Assembly: GCA_026168455.1 (NCBI GenBank)
Contig: CM047425.1
Coordinates: 21,592,648-21,656,647, forward strand
DNA length: 64,000 nt
From: Theocolax elegans
Taxonomy: Eukaryota; Arthropoda; Insecta; Hymenoptera; Cerocephalidae
Direction of reading: 5' to 3'
This document shows positions 34,583-46,537 of the stretch, piece by piece (position 1 is the stretch's first letter; each line of letters begins with the position of its first letter). The notes under the pieces are model-generated. The model did no database searches. It had not been told where the DNA came from and worked only from the letters and a program-made list of their open reading frames with translations. Both the position numbers and the translations under genes were made by a program.

Positions 34583-35137
34583 AAATGAACCAACTACAAA
34601 AGTGTATATAATATTATGAAACATAAATTCGTATTCTTAATTGAAAAAGATGTGCAATCATTTTGTAGTTATAAAATAATTGTATAATATATTTAAACAT
34701 ATGTAGCACCAGAATGATTCATGCATTGTATATATTCAAATATTGAAAATCTTATTTTTATTATATCTACAAATTTATTTTAATTTATAGACCTGTTACC
34801 ATGTCTAATTGTTTCATTGATCATGTAAAACTTATTATGTCACAATCACGTCTGATAGTTTAAGTAAGAACATAATTATTTTGTCACAATTGATTAAAAA
34901 AAATAAATACAATTAATGTGATGAAAAAATGATTAAATCAAGAAAAATATACAAAATAAAGTTATTCAATTCAACTTGAAGATAGTCTTCATAATAAAAA
35001 TCCTAGTATCCTTATTAAATACACTAATCTTCATAATTCTATGAGGTTTCTCCTTAAATTAGCCAATCACATATTATTTAAATAATAAAATTATTTAGTT
35101 ATTTCGCGAAGGTACCATTTATTAAACAATAATGTTA
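34583..35137. other. Downstream flank of CTCF, possible 3' UTR
   Basis: AT-rich sequence immediately after the CTCF stop in minus sense. TTTATT (AATAAA on the minus strand) occurs within 25 bases of the stop (about 35117-35122) and further sites follow, so the 3' UTR probably ends in this interval. No other gene is seen. Confidence 0.35.
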
Positions 35138-38100
35138 TTACGAAATACCCTGCAGAATTGGTATGTCACCACTGTCTTCTTCTTCTTCATCTTCCTGTAA
35201 TAATAAATAAAATAGCAAAATTAATATTTCATAATAAAATTTATAATAAGAGGAAATAAAAGTTGATTTAATATTGAAAAATAAATAACTTAAGTAATGA
35301 AAATATACTTACTTCATCAAATCCGAAACATGTTTCCATATCTTTTTGTAGTTTAGGATCATTTGTATGTGCATTTTTATTCATTGGTACATCTTCTAGT
35401 TTTAGCGTCCCTACAATTTGTTCAGCTTCTTGTTCCATTAATTCATCTCCAGCTTCAGTAACAATACCACTTTCTTGACTCAGTGGATCTTGCATTACCA
35501 AATCACCATCTTCACTAGCCACAACAGCCATCTATATTTAATAAATTAAAGAATGATTAATATCTGATACATTCACAATTTTTATATAGAATTCTAAAAT
35601 ATTTAAGAAAACTTACTTGGTCAGAAGATTGATTATCCGGTAACTGAATGACTTCCAAAACGACATATTGTTGTCCATCACTTCCTTCTACTGCCATCAT
35701 GTCTTCCTCCTCTTCTTCCTCTTCTTCCTCTTCTTCATCATTCTCATCGTAACCTTTAAGTTTACAAGCTACATTACATATTTGTTTCATACATAATACT
35801 TAATATTAGTCAATGATTTAATAATAAAAAACACATCGTAAGCGTGCTGTAATAAGTATACACGTGTATCTTATAATAATTACACAAATATACATGAATT
35901 TTAAAACTTATACTAATAATATGATATGGAATAATATTATTAAAGATATACCAGTCATAACTTCTACTCTTTGGCCATCAATAATTTGAATCTTCTTTTG
36001 CCTTCCCATTTTTAGTGCTTGCTGCTTTTCCTGTAATGAAGATTCTGGATCATGAACAGCCATGTGACGAATAAGATTTCCTTTGTGCCTGTAAATTTAA
36101 TATATTTTTGTTATTTTGAATATTAATAATTATGATAATAAAATGTGCATCTTTATGTATGTTATGTATGAAATAATAATTATGAGTTCATAATTTAAGA
36201 TCAAGCTTAATAACATGAGATGAAAGGAACTATTTAAGAAAATCGTAACAGTATATAACTTAAATGAAAATAATATTTTACTTTCCAATTATGCAAACTT
36301 CAATTTGTTACTTCAAACACAGTTTGTTTAACCTTCAGACTTACTAATTAATTACCTAAATTTATTAAAACTCATTATTTTTCTACTTAACTTAAATGTT
36401 TTAGTACGTTTATCGTTAAAAGATTACCTAATTAGATAAATTTAAGATTACTTAATACAAATAAGTTTTTATCATACCTAAACGGCCTTTCACACTCTGG
36501 ACATTGATGAGTTTTCTCCTGTGGTGGCGGAGGAACATAAGAGGGATTATGATAAAGATTGCAATGCCTCTTGAGAAGCTGTTTTTGCCTGAAGGACTGA
36601 TAACAGTGGTCACACTGATATGGCTTTTGATCCGTATGTATCAACATGTGACTTTCTAAATGACGGGCCGATATCGAGGCATAGGGACAAAGATCGCACT
36701 TGTAACATTTTTCACCCTCGTGCGTTTTACTGTGCAGTTTGTAACTATACCTAAACATTATACAAGACGCAAACTTTATTTCTATGTTTTTGGACTAATA
36801 AATTGTAGTAGCATATTGGTAAAGTAATTTATGGCAAATAGTTGATTAAAAATAAGAATAAATTTGATAAACAATATATTTTTATTATATAAGTCTTCAA
36901 TTATAAAATGTGTTGAAAGATTGTACACAATGACCTTGGGATACACCTTCAGACTGTTAAATTAATTAACCTTACAAAAAATAAATTTGAACTTTTAAGT
37001 AATTTAATTGTTTAATTCAATTCCATATATGTAATATTGTTTTCATTCAGTCATTTATCATATTTCGAACAAAACTAAAAAATTATGCGTTTCTAATTAA
37101 TCACTTAATTATTTTAATTAATGCACAATATGAATATAATGCAAAATAAATAAAATTAATTATTTTTGAATGAAATTGATTTATAGTTACTTTAACTCAC
37201 CTGTCAGGGAATGTTTTACCACATCGTTTACACTTTAGAGGCTTATCGGAAGTGTGCAGTTTTTGTACATGAATCCTAAGATCCGTTTTTCTACCACATG
37301 TTGTTGGACAAAGTTCGCATTGAAAAACTGGTTTATCTCCAACTACAGAAAAGTATACATTGTTTGTACTAATGCAACTAAATTGTCATACTGCTCATAT
37401 GTAAATCAAAAAGAAATGTGTTTATTACGATTTAAAACTATTTAAAGTATTAAATTAATTCTGTAGAATGTTCTTTGAATAAATTAATTTATTTCATACG
37501 TATTTTCGTTTAGGTGGAGATTTAATTAATAGTTAAATAAATTAATAACAAAATTCATTGTAGTTACTAACCATTATGAACAAGTTTATGAGCCTTTAAA
37601 CTATTAGATTGTGTAAATCTTGCATTGCAAATATCACATTCATATGGCTTCTCTCCAGTATGTATACGTAAATGACGTTTTAATTTGAATGTGTCAGGGC
37701 TTGCATATGTACAATGTGGACACTAAAGAAATAAAAGTTATCAGTATAATAAATACAGTATTTATTAATTTGCAACATATAAACGTCAAAATATAATTTA
37801 TATCATACTTGATACGGCCGCTCTCCAGTATGACATCTAATATGTCTTTTAAGTTTAGATAACTCCACAGATGCATAGTCACATTCATGACACTTGTGAG
37901 GTTTTTCATGCGTATGTCTGTACCTTACATGTCGCACAAGCTCACCTACAATAATAGACAACAAAATTTAAATTCAATTCCTATGATTAAATATGAAATA
38001 ATTAATAAAATAATATTAATTGTTCATTAAAACTGAAAAAATTGTTTTTAGAATTTAAAAATTACTATAAATATTAATTTTTTACTTATACATTAGTCTT

Positions 38101-39456
38101 TAATTTTTTTTAATATTGTATCATTTTCATTTTAAAATTTTTAAACTTACCGGACGTAGTAAAAGCACTGTCGCAAAATTTACAATGATGGGGTTTGGTC
38201 CCTGTATGAGTGTTTACATGATTTTGAAGTGAAGCTAGAGTTTTAAAACCCCTTTCACACACGCTGCATTTATGGGGTCTCTCTTCTGAATGTGATTTCA
38301 TATGACGTGAAAGAAGATAACGTTTTGGACTCGTGTAATTACAGTAGTTACACATATGTGCTTGAGTAACAGTCTGAGATTTTTTTGGTATGAACTTGAT
38401 AATTTTAGTCTTATCATCCTCAGTTTCAGACTCTACTGCTGCATCATTATCTTCATTATCTTCAAAGTCATACACTGTGAGATCTTGTTCTCCTTCTTCA
38501 CCTTCACCATTTTCAACTTCTACCTTGCTTTCACCTTTAGTTTCTGCATCAGGCTGTTGCACAATAAGGACATAACTTACTTCACCAGGATTAGAATCTG
38601 ATGGTACTATAGTCACTGTTTGATAGGCTTCGCCTGAATTCAGGACCATCTGATTTCCAAGGTTGTCCGTTGTTTGCACCTGCAATGATAATATTAATTA
38701 AATTAATATAATACAGTAATCAAAGTTATCATATTCAATCAGACTTATGAAAAATTTACCTGATTCTCTTCATCAACATGTTCGAGCTGTTCAATTTCTT
38801 GATACTGTTCTTGATGAGAGCCCTCTTCAAGGTGTCCATCAGTCTCGTTAACCTCTTGTATCTGTACTTGTGTCAAAACAGGTGTGTCATCTCCACTAGC
38901 TTGATAATAATACTGACCTGTTTGATCTACAAAATAAGTTCCTCCATCATCTCCCGTTAGCCCTTCTACTTGTTGTACTATAAAATAATATAATTATAAC
39001 ATAATTAGTTATTAAGTAAATACCTTAGAAAGAATTACATTTACATTTTATATTTTGCAGTAAGTAATTAATTAAATTAAAATTATAAAATTAATTACTT
39101 ATACAGAGAAGAAAATAAAGTATTTTTTAACATTCCAAGCGTAAAACGGCACTTTTATTTGCTCTTGCTTACAATCGATCTCGCGAAATTGCGTTTTGCA
39201 CGCGTCATGTTAAAAAATACGGTTTAGCACACGAGAAAGAAATAAATTTCTGTCCCTTGTGACAAAATGTACTATTTATGTTTATTACATAACATGTACT
39301 TATTATCATATTTTTATTTCAATACTTACATTGTACATGTTGCAATTGCTCTCCTTGTCCACCCTCAATTTCTTTGTTAAACGATTCAAGGTAGGTCTGT
39401 ATTTCAGTTACAGACTCCTGATTACCTTCTAGCTTTATTGTAGTTACGTTTGACAT
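35138..39456 (-). CDS. CTCF: CTCF, 11-zinc-finger insulator and chromatin-loop protein
   Basis: Eleven coding exons join in frame with GT-AG borders: 39456-39330, 38977-38760, 38679-38151, 37945-37809, 37722-37572, 37342-37201, 36750-36478, 36088-35952, 35753-35617, 35531-35313 and 35194-35138 (stop). The product is about 708 residues. Residues 1-224 are acidic with no domain. Eleven C2H2 fingers follow (about 225-538), starting [20 protein letters not shown] and ending [20 protein letters not shown], with the family's proline spacer ([10 protein letters not shown]) before finger 11. The C-terminal part is acidic, with an 11-Glu run. CTCF binds DNA in the nucleus and sets insulators and loop anchors. 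The finger number and order match insect CTCF. Exon 9 may instead start at 35768, adding five residues in frame. A 5' UTR exon probably begins at 39500. Confidence 0.95.
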
Positions 39457-39500
39457 GGTCACAACATTAATTTATAGTTTTCCTAATCTATGCCTTTAAT
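39457..39500 (-). other. CTCF: 5' UTR part of the first CTCF coding exon
   Basis: In minus sense a pyrimidine-rich tract and CAG end at 39501, followed by 44 bases before the CTCF ATG (39454-39456). This looks like a splice acceptor, so the transcription start should lie further upstream, perhaps in the GC-richer zone beyond 40,600. Confidence 0.5.
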
Positions 39501-40600
39501 CTGAAATCAGAAAAAAAATAATAATGTATAAATATATAAATATATAATAAATAACTAAGCATTTATTAACAATATTTATTAAGTTAAGCAGATTTATATA
39601 ATCATTGTGATATAAACTTTAATTATAAAATTAAATTACATTTTTAGTTGGATATTTATAAGATATTACAACTAGTACGCATTTTTGACTATGATTTACA
39701 ATAAAAGATTTTTCTAAATTTTCATCTATTAATAAAATGAAACAATAATAAAACTTAATCATTTTAAATTAAAAAAAAATTGAAGTTATAATTAATTAAT
39801 CTGTTCAGTGAAAAAGTATACTAATAAGCATATATTACATTTATGTCACATAATATGTGAAAGCTGATAATACCTTATTATTTTAATGATATAATTTACT
39901 CAATAAATTCTTTGTAAATTTATATAAATAAAAATACAGTAAGATTTAAATAAATAGAAGCTACTAGATATTCAATTTATTGAAGAATTAAAATTGTTCA
40001 CATCAATAAATCAATAACACAATGTTCATTCTTGATTTGATAAATTCAAGCAAATTGAAGAAAATAAAGAAGAATAAAGTTAAAATAGAGAAATCAACTT
40101 TTGGAGAATATTAATTATCGAAAAATTCTTTCACTTTGAATTAACGCTAAACATTTTGTAAACAGTTGAAGTAACAGATATTGATAAATCAACTATAAAT
40201 TTGGACTACTTGTGATATTGTAAAGTTAAGCAAAGAGAGGAAGCAATTAATGTAAACTTAAATATAGAATATAAAACTGGGAGGACATTGCATCCTGTAG
40301 AATGTATGTGGAATTGTAACTCGTCGAATAGTTTGACCATGGAGATTCGAATAAACTATATCAAATGCATAAGAAACTAAAAGAAGTATTCAAGTGACAA
40401 AACACAAGCATTTTATGATCTAGAAACAGAATAGTGGAACAATGATAAGGGAATTGACTAGCTGTGGAAATCATCCTGGTGGTGTATGACCTATGTAGTT
40501 AAAAAGTAATATTAAATATTGAAGAACATATATGTGTGTGTGTGTGTGTGTGCGTGCATATCACTAGGTGTAAACTAAATAAAGGAAAAGTTAAGTATAG
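39501..40600. other. AT-rich interval, probably a CTCF 5' UTR intron
   Basis: No coding sequence or repeat element is recognisable apart from a TG run at 40530-40552. Its position between a 5' UTR acceptor and a promoter-like zone suggests an intron. Confidence 0.35.
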
Positions 40601-42350
40601 GATTGAAGACTGACTCATCGGGAATGCACGTCCATGATCAGCGCGTTACCCCATGATCGTGTAACAAGGATCCGGACGCCATGACCTGTAGTCGAGGTAT
40701 ATAAAGAGGGAACGCGAATCGTGGACGCGAGCAGTTGGAGAGTGATGATACCCATGGCGATGGTGGGGTATACTCGTCTGTTTGAGCCCGAAGGGTCGTT
40801 AGCGAGCTAACCGAAAAAAATAGACGTAGTGTAAACGTTAATGGACCTGGAGGTCGCGCATTCTATCGGGAGCTCTCTCTCTGGTTTCGGCATCAGGACA
40901 CAGGGGGCATTAAGCGACAAAAATTTCAGAAAATTATCACCGTCGGCGCTGTCATCAATATGGAGACACCTCGTCGCCGTCGTCGTCGCTGGTGCTGCTG
41001 CTGCTGCTGCTGCTCTCCCACACACAACGAAGAAGGTGCGCTAGACGGCGCCAAGCGCTCGTACCATCCAGCCACGGATCTTCGTATTGTCCACTTGTCC
41101 CTCGCGTGTTCGCATTCGCAATATTATTTCTATATGTATACGTGTAGATATAAAACCCTTTACGCACTAGTTACTCACCATTAATTAAACGAGACGTAGA
41201 GTACCCGACGCGTCCTATGGGCTTCGACTACTTTTTTTTCCTCGTTACCTCGAGTATACCGCCGACTATATGTCGCGCTCTTTTTACGGACGTATCTCCG
41301 AATTATGGAATCGCCTCTAAACCTGTATATGTGTGTGCACGCGCGCACGCTAGGTATACCTATATAATACGTATACCCATCTATATCTATATATACGTGA
41401 TACGTCTGTGTATATTTTCGGGAGGGCGCTTCTCGAGTGTGCATGTACTTGGGTCACGCACACCGAGACTCGAGACTCCGCGCTCTCGCTCTCGTTCTCT
41501 CTCTCTCTCTCTCCCTTGCTGCCTATCTTCGTCTCCGTCTCTCTCTCTCTCTCTCTCTCGCTCGGCGGACGGTAACTTTGGATTATCGTTCGTACGAGGG
41601 CGTTGTGCAAGACTTCTTTTCTCTATCCGTCTCTTTCTTCCGACTCAACGATATATACCTATATGTATACTTATTACAAGCCGCGCTTAACATGGCATAG
41701 CCAAAGCCGATCGAAAAGTATGTATATGCCCCTACATTCCTACATACATACATATACTTGCTGTACGCCTATATATATATATATATGTGTACATTACAAC
41801 CAGATTTTCCAACTAACAAAATATGGACCGTCAATTTACCTGTACTCGCCCGGATACTTCAGTATTATAACTATAACATCTAACATTTTTATTATTTATC
41901 ATTTGTCAAAATGATACATTTATTCCATTGTTAATATTATTTCATTTATTTAATTATTAATATTAATAATTATTATCGGTATTAAATTCCCTGACGACGG
42001 TTGATGACAAAAAAAATTTCTAGAAAATGACGAGAAGACTGAACGTATTTTGACGGTCTTATATTGGTAATTGACCGAGCACACTGTATTTTCATGTATA
42101 TGTATATACGCCCATATACGTGGACGGGCCATATGCAGCTGCTATACAGGCTGCTGCGTCGAGTAGTGCAAGAGAGATAGAAATAACGTCGTCGTCTTCA
42201 AGTTTGAACGAATGCGCACTAATGTTGCGCAAAAGAATCAAGCAGCGTTATTCTAGCTATGTGTATGTGGGTTATTGCGTTGGCGGATCGCGCGCTCCTC
42301 CTCTTTTCTCCCCTCCCCATCCGTTTCCGCAAATGTCATTTCCGGTTCCT
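40600..42350. promoter_or_regulatory. GC-richer promoter zone between CTCF and AspRS
   Basis: In a window that is otherwise AT-rich, this stretch contains many CG dinucleotides, CGTCGTCGTC and GCTGCTGCTG runs (40970-41010), and a long CT/GA repeat (41496-41560) of the kind bound by GAGA-type factors in insects. It lies between two divergent housekeeping-type genes. Open frames crossing it on both strands are low-complexity Arg/Ser/Leu products and are not genes. Start sites cannot be placed from sequence alone. Confidence 0.5.
41496..41560. repeat. CT/GA simple repeat in the promoter zone
   Basis: Two CT-dinucleotide runs (about 41496-41512 and 41540-41558) are separated by CCTTGCTGCCTATCTTCGTC. 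GA repeats are common near insect promoters and may bind GAGA factor-like proteins; that role is inferred. Confidence 0.7.
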
Positions 42351-43321
42351 TTTGTTACATTTTTACTCAAACATTTTTTTTTATTTTTCAACGTTGCGTC
42401 CAATTTTTTATATTTTGCTAATAAGAATTTTATTCGCACATTCCGTTATTTACACATAATGGGTGAAATTTTGTTATAATTTTGACTCAAGTAGTAGTCA
42501 CGTGAGCACATCCGCCTGTTACCCCTCTCTGATTTCTATATAGGTTTGAAACTTTGAATTCAACAATTACTTGCTTCGTATATACTTATCGTGTACTCGT
42601 ATTGTCTAATGAAACATTTAATTTTTATACTTAAACAGAAAATAGTTCGGAATAACTATAATTACCATATTTTTAACACATCTAAAGAAACATTTTATTC
42701 TTAAATATAATGTGCAATTTAGTATAATAAAACTAATTTGATTTATTAAGCAGTATTATTGCTAAAATTTAAAACTTTATAATTAATAATAATAATAAAG
42801 ATGATAGTATAATATAGTATAATTAAATTGATATTTATATTTAAGTTTAAAAAATAAATGTGAGCCATAAAATTTGTATTATTTTAATTTTTAAATATTT
42901 TGTTAAAATTTCTATTAAATAATATGCGTTTTTTGTCAGAATATTAGAAATGCCGGTTGCCGGTCGAATAATAAAACCACATATATATGTATATATATAT
43001 ATATATATATATGACGGATAGTAATATATATGTATATACAGCGACGTTGAATCAGCTGATAAGTGATAACCTAACCCCAGCCCTACAAGGCACGGGTACG
43101 TCTATTTTCTATACTACGGACAACAATAAGCTCATCATTTTAACAATATAAAAAAATTGCATAAGGTTAGAATATCTATTGTATAATTATCATATTAATT
43201 ATCCTATTCAATTTCTACGTAAATTAGTCACCTTCATTTTAATTTTTATTGCTTAGGTTAGTAAATTCGCATATATTATACAATTTGTTTAACACGTGCA
43301 TATTATACGTCATTTTAGATA
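42351..43321 (+). other. AspRS upstream region with probable 5' UTR intron
   Basis: AT-rich sequence with a TA microsatellite (about 42981-43012). A candidate donor, CACGGGTACGTC at about 43090-43101, and an acceptor, CATTTTAG, just two bases before the ATG suggest a 5' UTR intron. No other gene is visible. Confidence 0.4.
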
Positions 43322-44905
43322 ATGACGTCCGAAAACGATGGAGCATCTGTTCAGAAGGGAGAGAATATTTCGAAAAAAGCTTTAAAAAAGCAGCAAAAAC
43401 AAGAAGAAAAACAGGCTAGAAAAAAAATAGTAGAGAGTGAACCATCAGTAGAACAAGAAGATGTGTCAGTTGGAAAATATGGTCAAGTTAAAATGATTCA
43501 AAGTGATCAAACTTATGAAGATCGTAAATTTTTACATATTAAAGATTTAAGTCCTAAACATGCTGATCAAGTAGTATGGATTAGAGGTAGATTACATACA
43601 AGTAGAGCCAAAGGCAAACAATGTTTCATTGTTCTCCGACAGCAGTCTCATTCTATTCAAGGATTAGCAGCTGTCAATGACAAAATCAGTAAACAAATGG
43701 TAAAGTTCATATCTGCAGTTACAAAAGAATCCATAGTGGATATGCAAGCAAAAGTACTGAAAGTTACTAATCCAATAGAATCTTGTACACAAAAGGATGT
43801 CGAAGTACATATAGAACAATTATTTGTTATTAGTGCATCTGAGCCACAGCTACCGTTACAAATAGAAGATGCAGCTAGACCTGTCACTGATAATGATCCT
43901 ACAAATTTAAATATTAAAGTTAATCAAGATACACGATTGGATAATAGAATTTTAGATTTAAGAACACCAGCAAATCAAGCTATTTTTAGATTGGAAGCTG
44001 GTGTTTGTAAATTATTCAGAGATATTTTGTCAAACAAAGGATTTGTTGAAATTCACACTCCTAAAATCATTTCTGCTGCTAGTGAAGGTGGTGCTAATGT
44101 TTTTACTGTATCATACTTTAAGGGCTCTGCATATTTAGCTCAGTCACCACAGTTATATAAGCAAATGGCCATTGCTGCTGATTTTAATAAAGTCTTTACA
44201 GTTGGAGCAGTGTTCAGAGCAGAAGACTCTAACACACATAGACATTTAACTGAATTTGTTGGTCTTGATTTGGAAATGGCTTTTAAATATCATTATCATG
44301 AAGTAGTAGATGTTATTGGACAAATGTTTAATGAAATGTTTAGAGGACTTCAAGAATCTTATAAAACTGAAATAGAAATTATTAATCAACAGTATAAAGT
44401 TGAACCTTTTAAATTTTTAGATCCTCCATTAAAACTTGAATTTCCTCAAGCTGTTAAATTGTTAAGAGAAGCTGGTGTAGAGATGGGAGATGAGGATGAT
44501 TTGTCTACACCAAGCGAAAAGCTTCTAGGCAAAATTATTAAAGCAAAGTATGATACTGATTTTTACATACTTGATAAATATCCATTGGCTGTTCGACCAT
44601 TTTATACTATGCCTGATCCAGTAAATCCAAAATCTTCAAACTCATATGATATGTTTATGCGAGGAGAAGAAATTATATCAGGAGCTCAAAGGATTCATGA
44701 TCCTGTCTTTTTAACTGAAAGAGCTAAACATCATGGTGTTGATATTGAAAAAATTAAAGCATATATTGATTCATTTAAATATGGCTGTCCTCCACATGCT
44801 GGTGGAGGTATTGGAATGGAAAGAGTAGTTATGCTTTACCTTGGATTAGACAATATTCGAAAAGTATCTATGTTCCCTCGCGATCCAAAACGAGTCACAC
44901 CTTAA
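43322..44905 (+). CDS. AspRS: Cytoplasmic aspartyl-tRNA synthetase, class II
   Basis: A single open frame of 527 residues. Residues 1-45 form the Lys-rich N-terminal extension found in animal cytosolic AspRS. An OB-fold anticodon-binding domain (about 75-175) contains [11 protein letters not shown]. The class II catalytic domain fills the rest: QSPQLYKQ near 274, motif 2 [15 protein letters not shown] near 297, and motif 3 [16 protein letters not shown] near 495, ending RDPKRVTP. The enzyme charges tRNA-Asp in the cytosol and belongs to the multi-synthetase complex in animals. The length is slightly above the human 501 residues. The coding region has no introns, unlike its neighbours. TAA is at 44903-44905, and AATAAA at 45224-45229 is a plausible polyadenylation signal. 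Confidence 0.97.
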   Translation: MTSENDGASVQKGENISKKALKKQQKQEEKQARKKIVESEPSVEQEDVSVGKYGQVKMIQSDQTYEDRKFLHIKDLSPKHADQVVWIRGRLHTSRAKGKQCFIVLRQQSHSIQGLAAVNDKISKQMVKFISAVTKESIVDMQAKVLKVTNPIESCTQKDVEVHIEQLFVISASEPQLPLQIEDAARPVTDNDPTNLNIKVNQDTRLDNRILDLRTPANQAIFRLEAGVCKLFRDILSNKGFVEIHTPKIISAASEGGANVFTVSYFKGSAYLAQSPQLYKQMAIAADFNKVFTVGAVFRAEDSNTHRHLTEFVGLDLEMAFKYHYHEVVDVIGQMFNEMFRGLQESYKTEIEIINQQYKVEPFKFLDPPLKLEFPQAVKLLREAGVEMGDEDDLSTPSEKLLGKIIKAKYDTDFYILDKYPLAVRPFYTMPDPVNPKSSNSYDMFMRGEEIISGAQRIHDPVFLTERAKHHGVDIEKIKAYIDSFKYGCPPHAGGGIGMERVVMLYLGLDNIRKVSMFPRDPKRVTP

Positions 44906-46537
44906 AAAACTATGTGAGAGACTTGCTGTTTGCAAATTTATGTATTTCAACATGTTATTTTGTAAATTTAAAAACTAATTCTTTTATATAATATTTAATA
45001 TATTATATTTATAAAATAACTGCATATTATACATAAATATTGCATGAAAGAATTGAAATTCACAAATTAACATGTGTAAAGAACAATTTCTTAATTCACT
45101 AATGAATAGTGATCAAATTAATGGTAAATTTTTTATGCTGAATCATTGTTAATGTACATTGTGACATTCTTTACCCATTACAATAATGAAGAAAACATTT
45201 ACTAAACTGTATTTGAAACTTGTAATAAAACAAAAAATTTATTTTATATTATTATTAATTTGTGTTAATATTTTATTATTATTAATGATTAAGCAGTAAG
45301 TAATAAAGTTAAATACTCATCAGAACTGGATAAAAGATATCAAAACAGAAATTATTTTTAAACATCTTTATTTTCTTATGAATTTTAGTAGAAAGTTTAC
45401 AAAGTTGTAATAACTATCTACGATTTATATATCATAGAATACATAGCAAATGCATCAACAAATTATAAACTTGTTACTCTCAAAACATCTTTCGTAATTT
45501 AAACATTTTGTATTTGTATCATGATTATATTTTTTAGACAAATAATTTACATTTTTGATACTTTTTCATTATTTTCCATTGATTAATGCAAGCGTGGAAT
45601 GTAATAAAAATAAATAATTTTTCCGAAATTTAACAAATTATACATTATATGACAGAAACACAGTTCACGTAAAAAGATTTAAAAAATAGAAAAATAGTAT
45701 TAAAAATATTTTATAAAAATAGTTTAAATGTACTTGTAGAGAATTACAAAAACCTGAAATATCAAAATCAAGAGTATTTCTCAATTTTCAATAAATTATT
45801 ACATTAATATCAAATGAATTTACAATAATTACCGAAAAGTTAATAGCACATAGTATCACTGATGAAATACTTTTGATTTTTGATCATCAAATTAATGCAA
45901 CTCTTTACTTATATTATTCTTTTACGGTTTTTGGTAAAAAAATTTTATATATGCGTCACAAGCATTTTTAAGCACACAAATTGTGTGTACAGCCCCAGAA
46001 CAGGTATGTATTTATATATATATTTTGGCGAAAGCTGATCTACTTGAGACATACACAATATCTATACCTCTTTAACAATTTGAGTGAAAATTTAATTTTG
46101 TTTCAAAGGATTTAATATAATTACATGAGTGCATTTTTAACTGCGCCATAATAACTAGAAAATATCATTTTTGAGTAAAAGATATAATGTCAATAAAATT
46201 GAATTCATGTCATTATATTATATCCTTATTAATAACTGTAAGTATAATTACTATGAATAATACTATTCGAACGTACGTTAAATTAGCTAAATTTTGACTG
46301 TAGAAAAATTGAAATACTTCATTAATGTAAATTTTTAAATGAACTAGTACATAATAATAGTATAATTTTAGATTGCTTAGTAATGGTACTTACAGTATAT
46401 CTAATGAAAATACCATAATTAGTTAACAAGAACCCAACTAATATAATACAATTTAAAGAAACTATAATGATAAATGGCCTCTTTCATTAGTTTTGAATTT
46501 AATTACACAATAGAAATGGCTAAGTCATTTTTTAAGA
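44906..46537. other. Tail-to-tail intergenic region with both 3' UTRs
   Basis: AT-rich sequence between the AspRS and MOSPD2 stops. It should hold the 3' UTRs of both convergent genes. The best signal on the plus strand is AATAAA at 45224; on the minus strand TTTATT near 45367 is a candidate. No other gene is seen. Confidence 0.5.

Noticed and set aside
41217..41690. Plus-strand frame of 157 residues in the promoter zone, with an overlapping minus frame
   Set aside because: The products are low-complexity Ser/Leu/Arg from a CT/GA repeat. There is no conserved pattern and both strands are equally open.
43657..43887. Minus-strand frame opposite AspRS
   Set aside because: Antisense shadow of the synthetase coding region.
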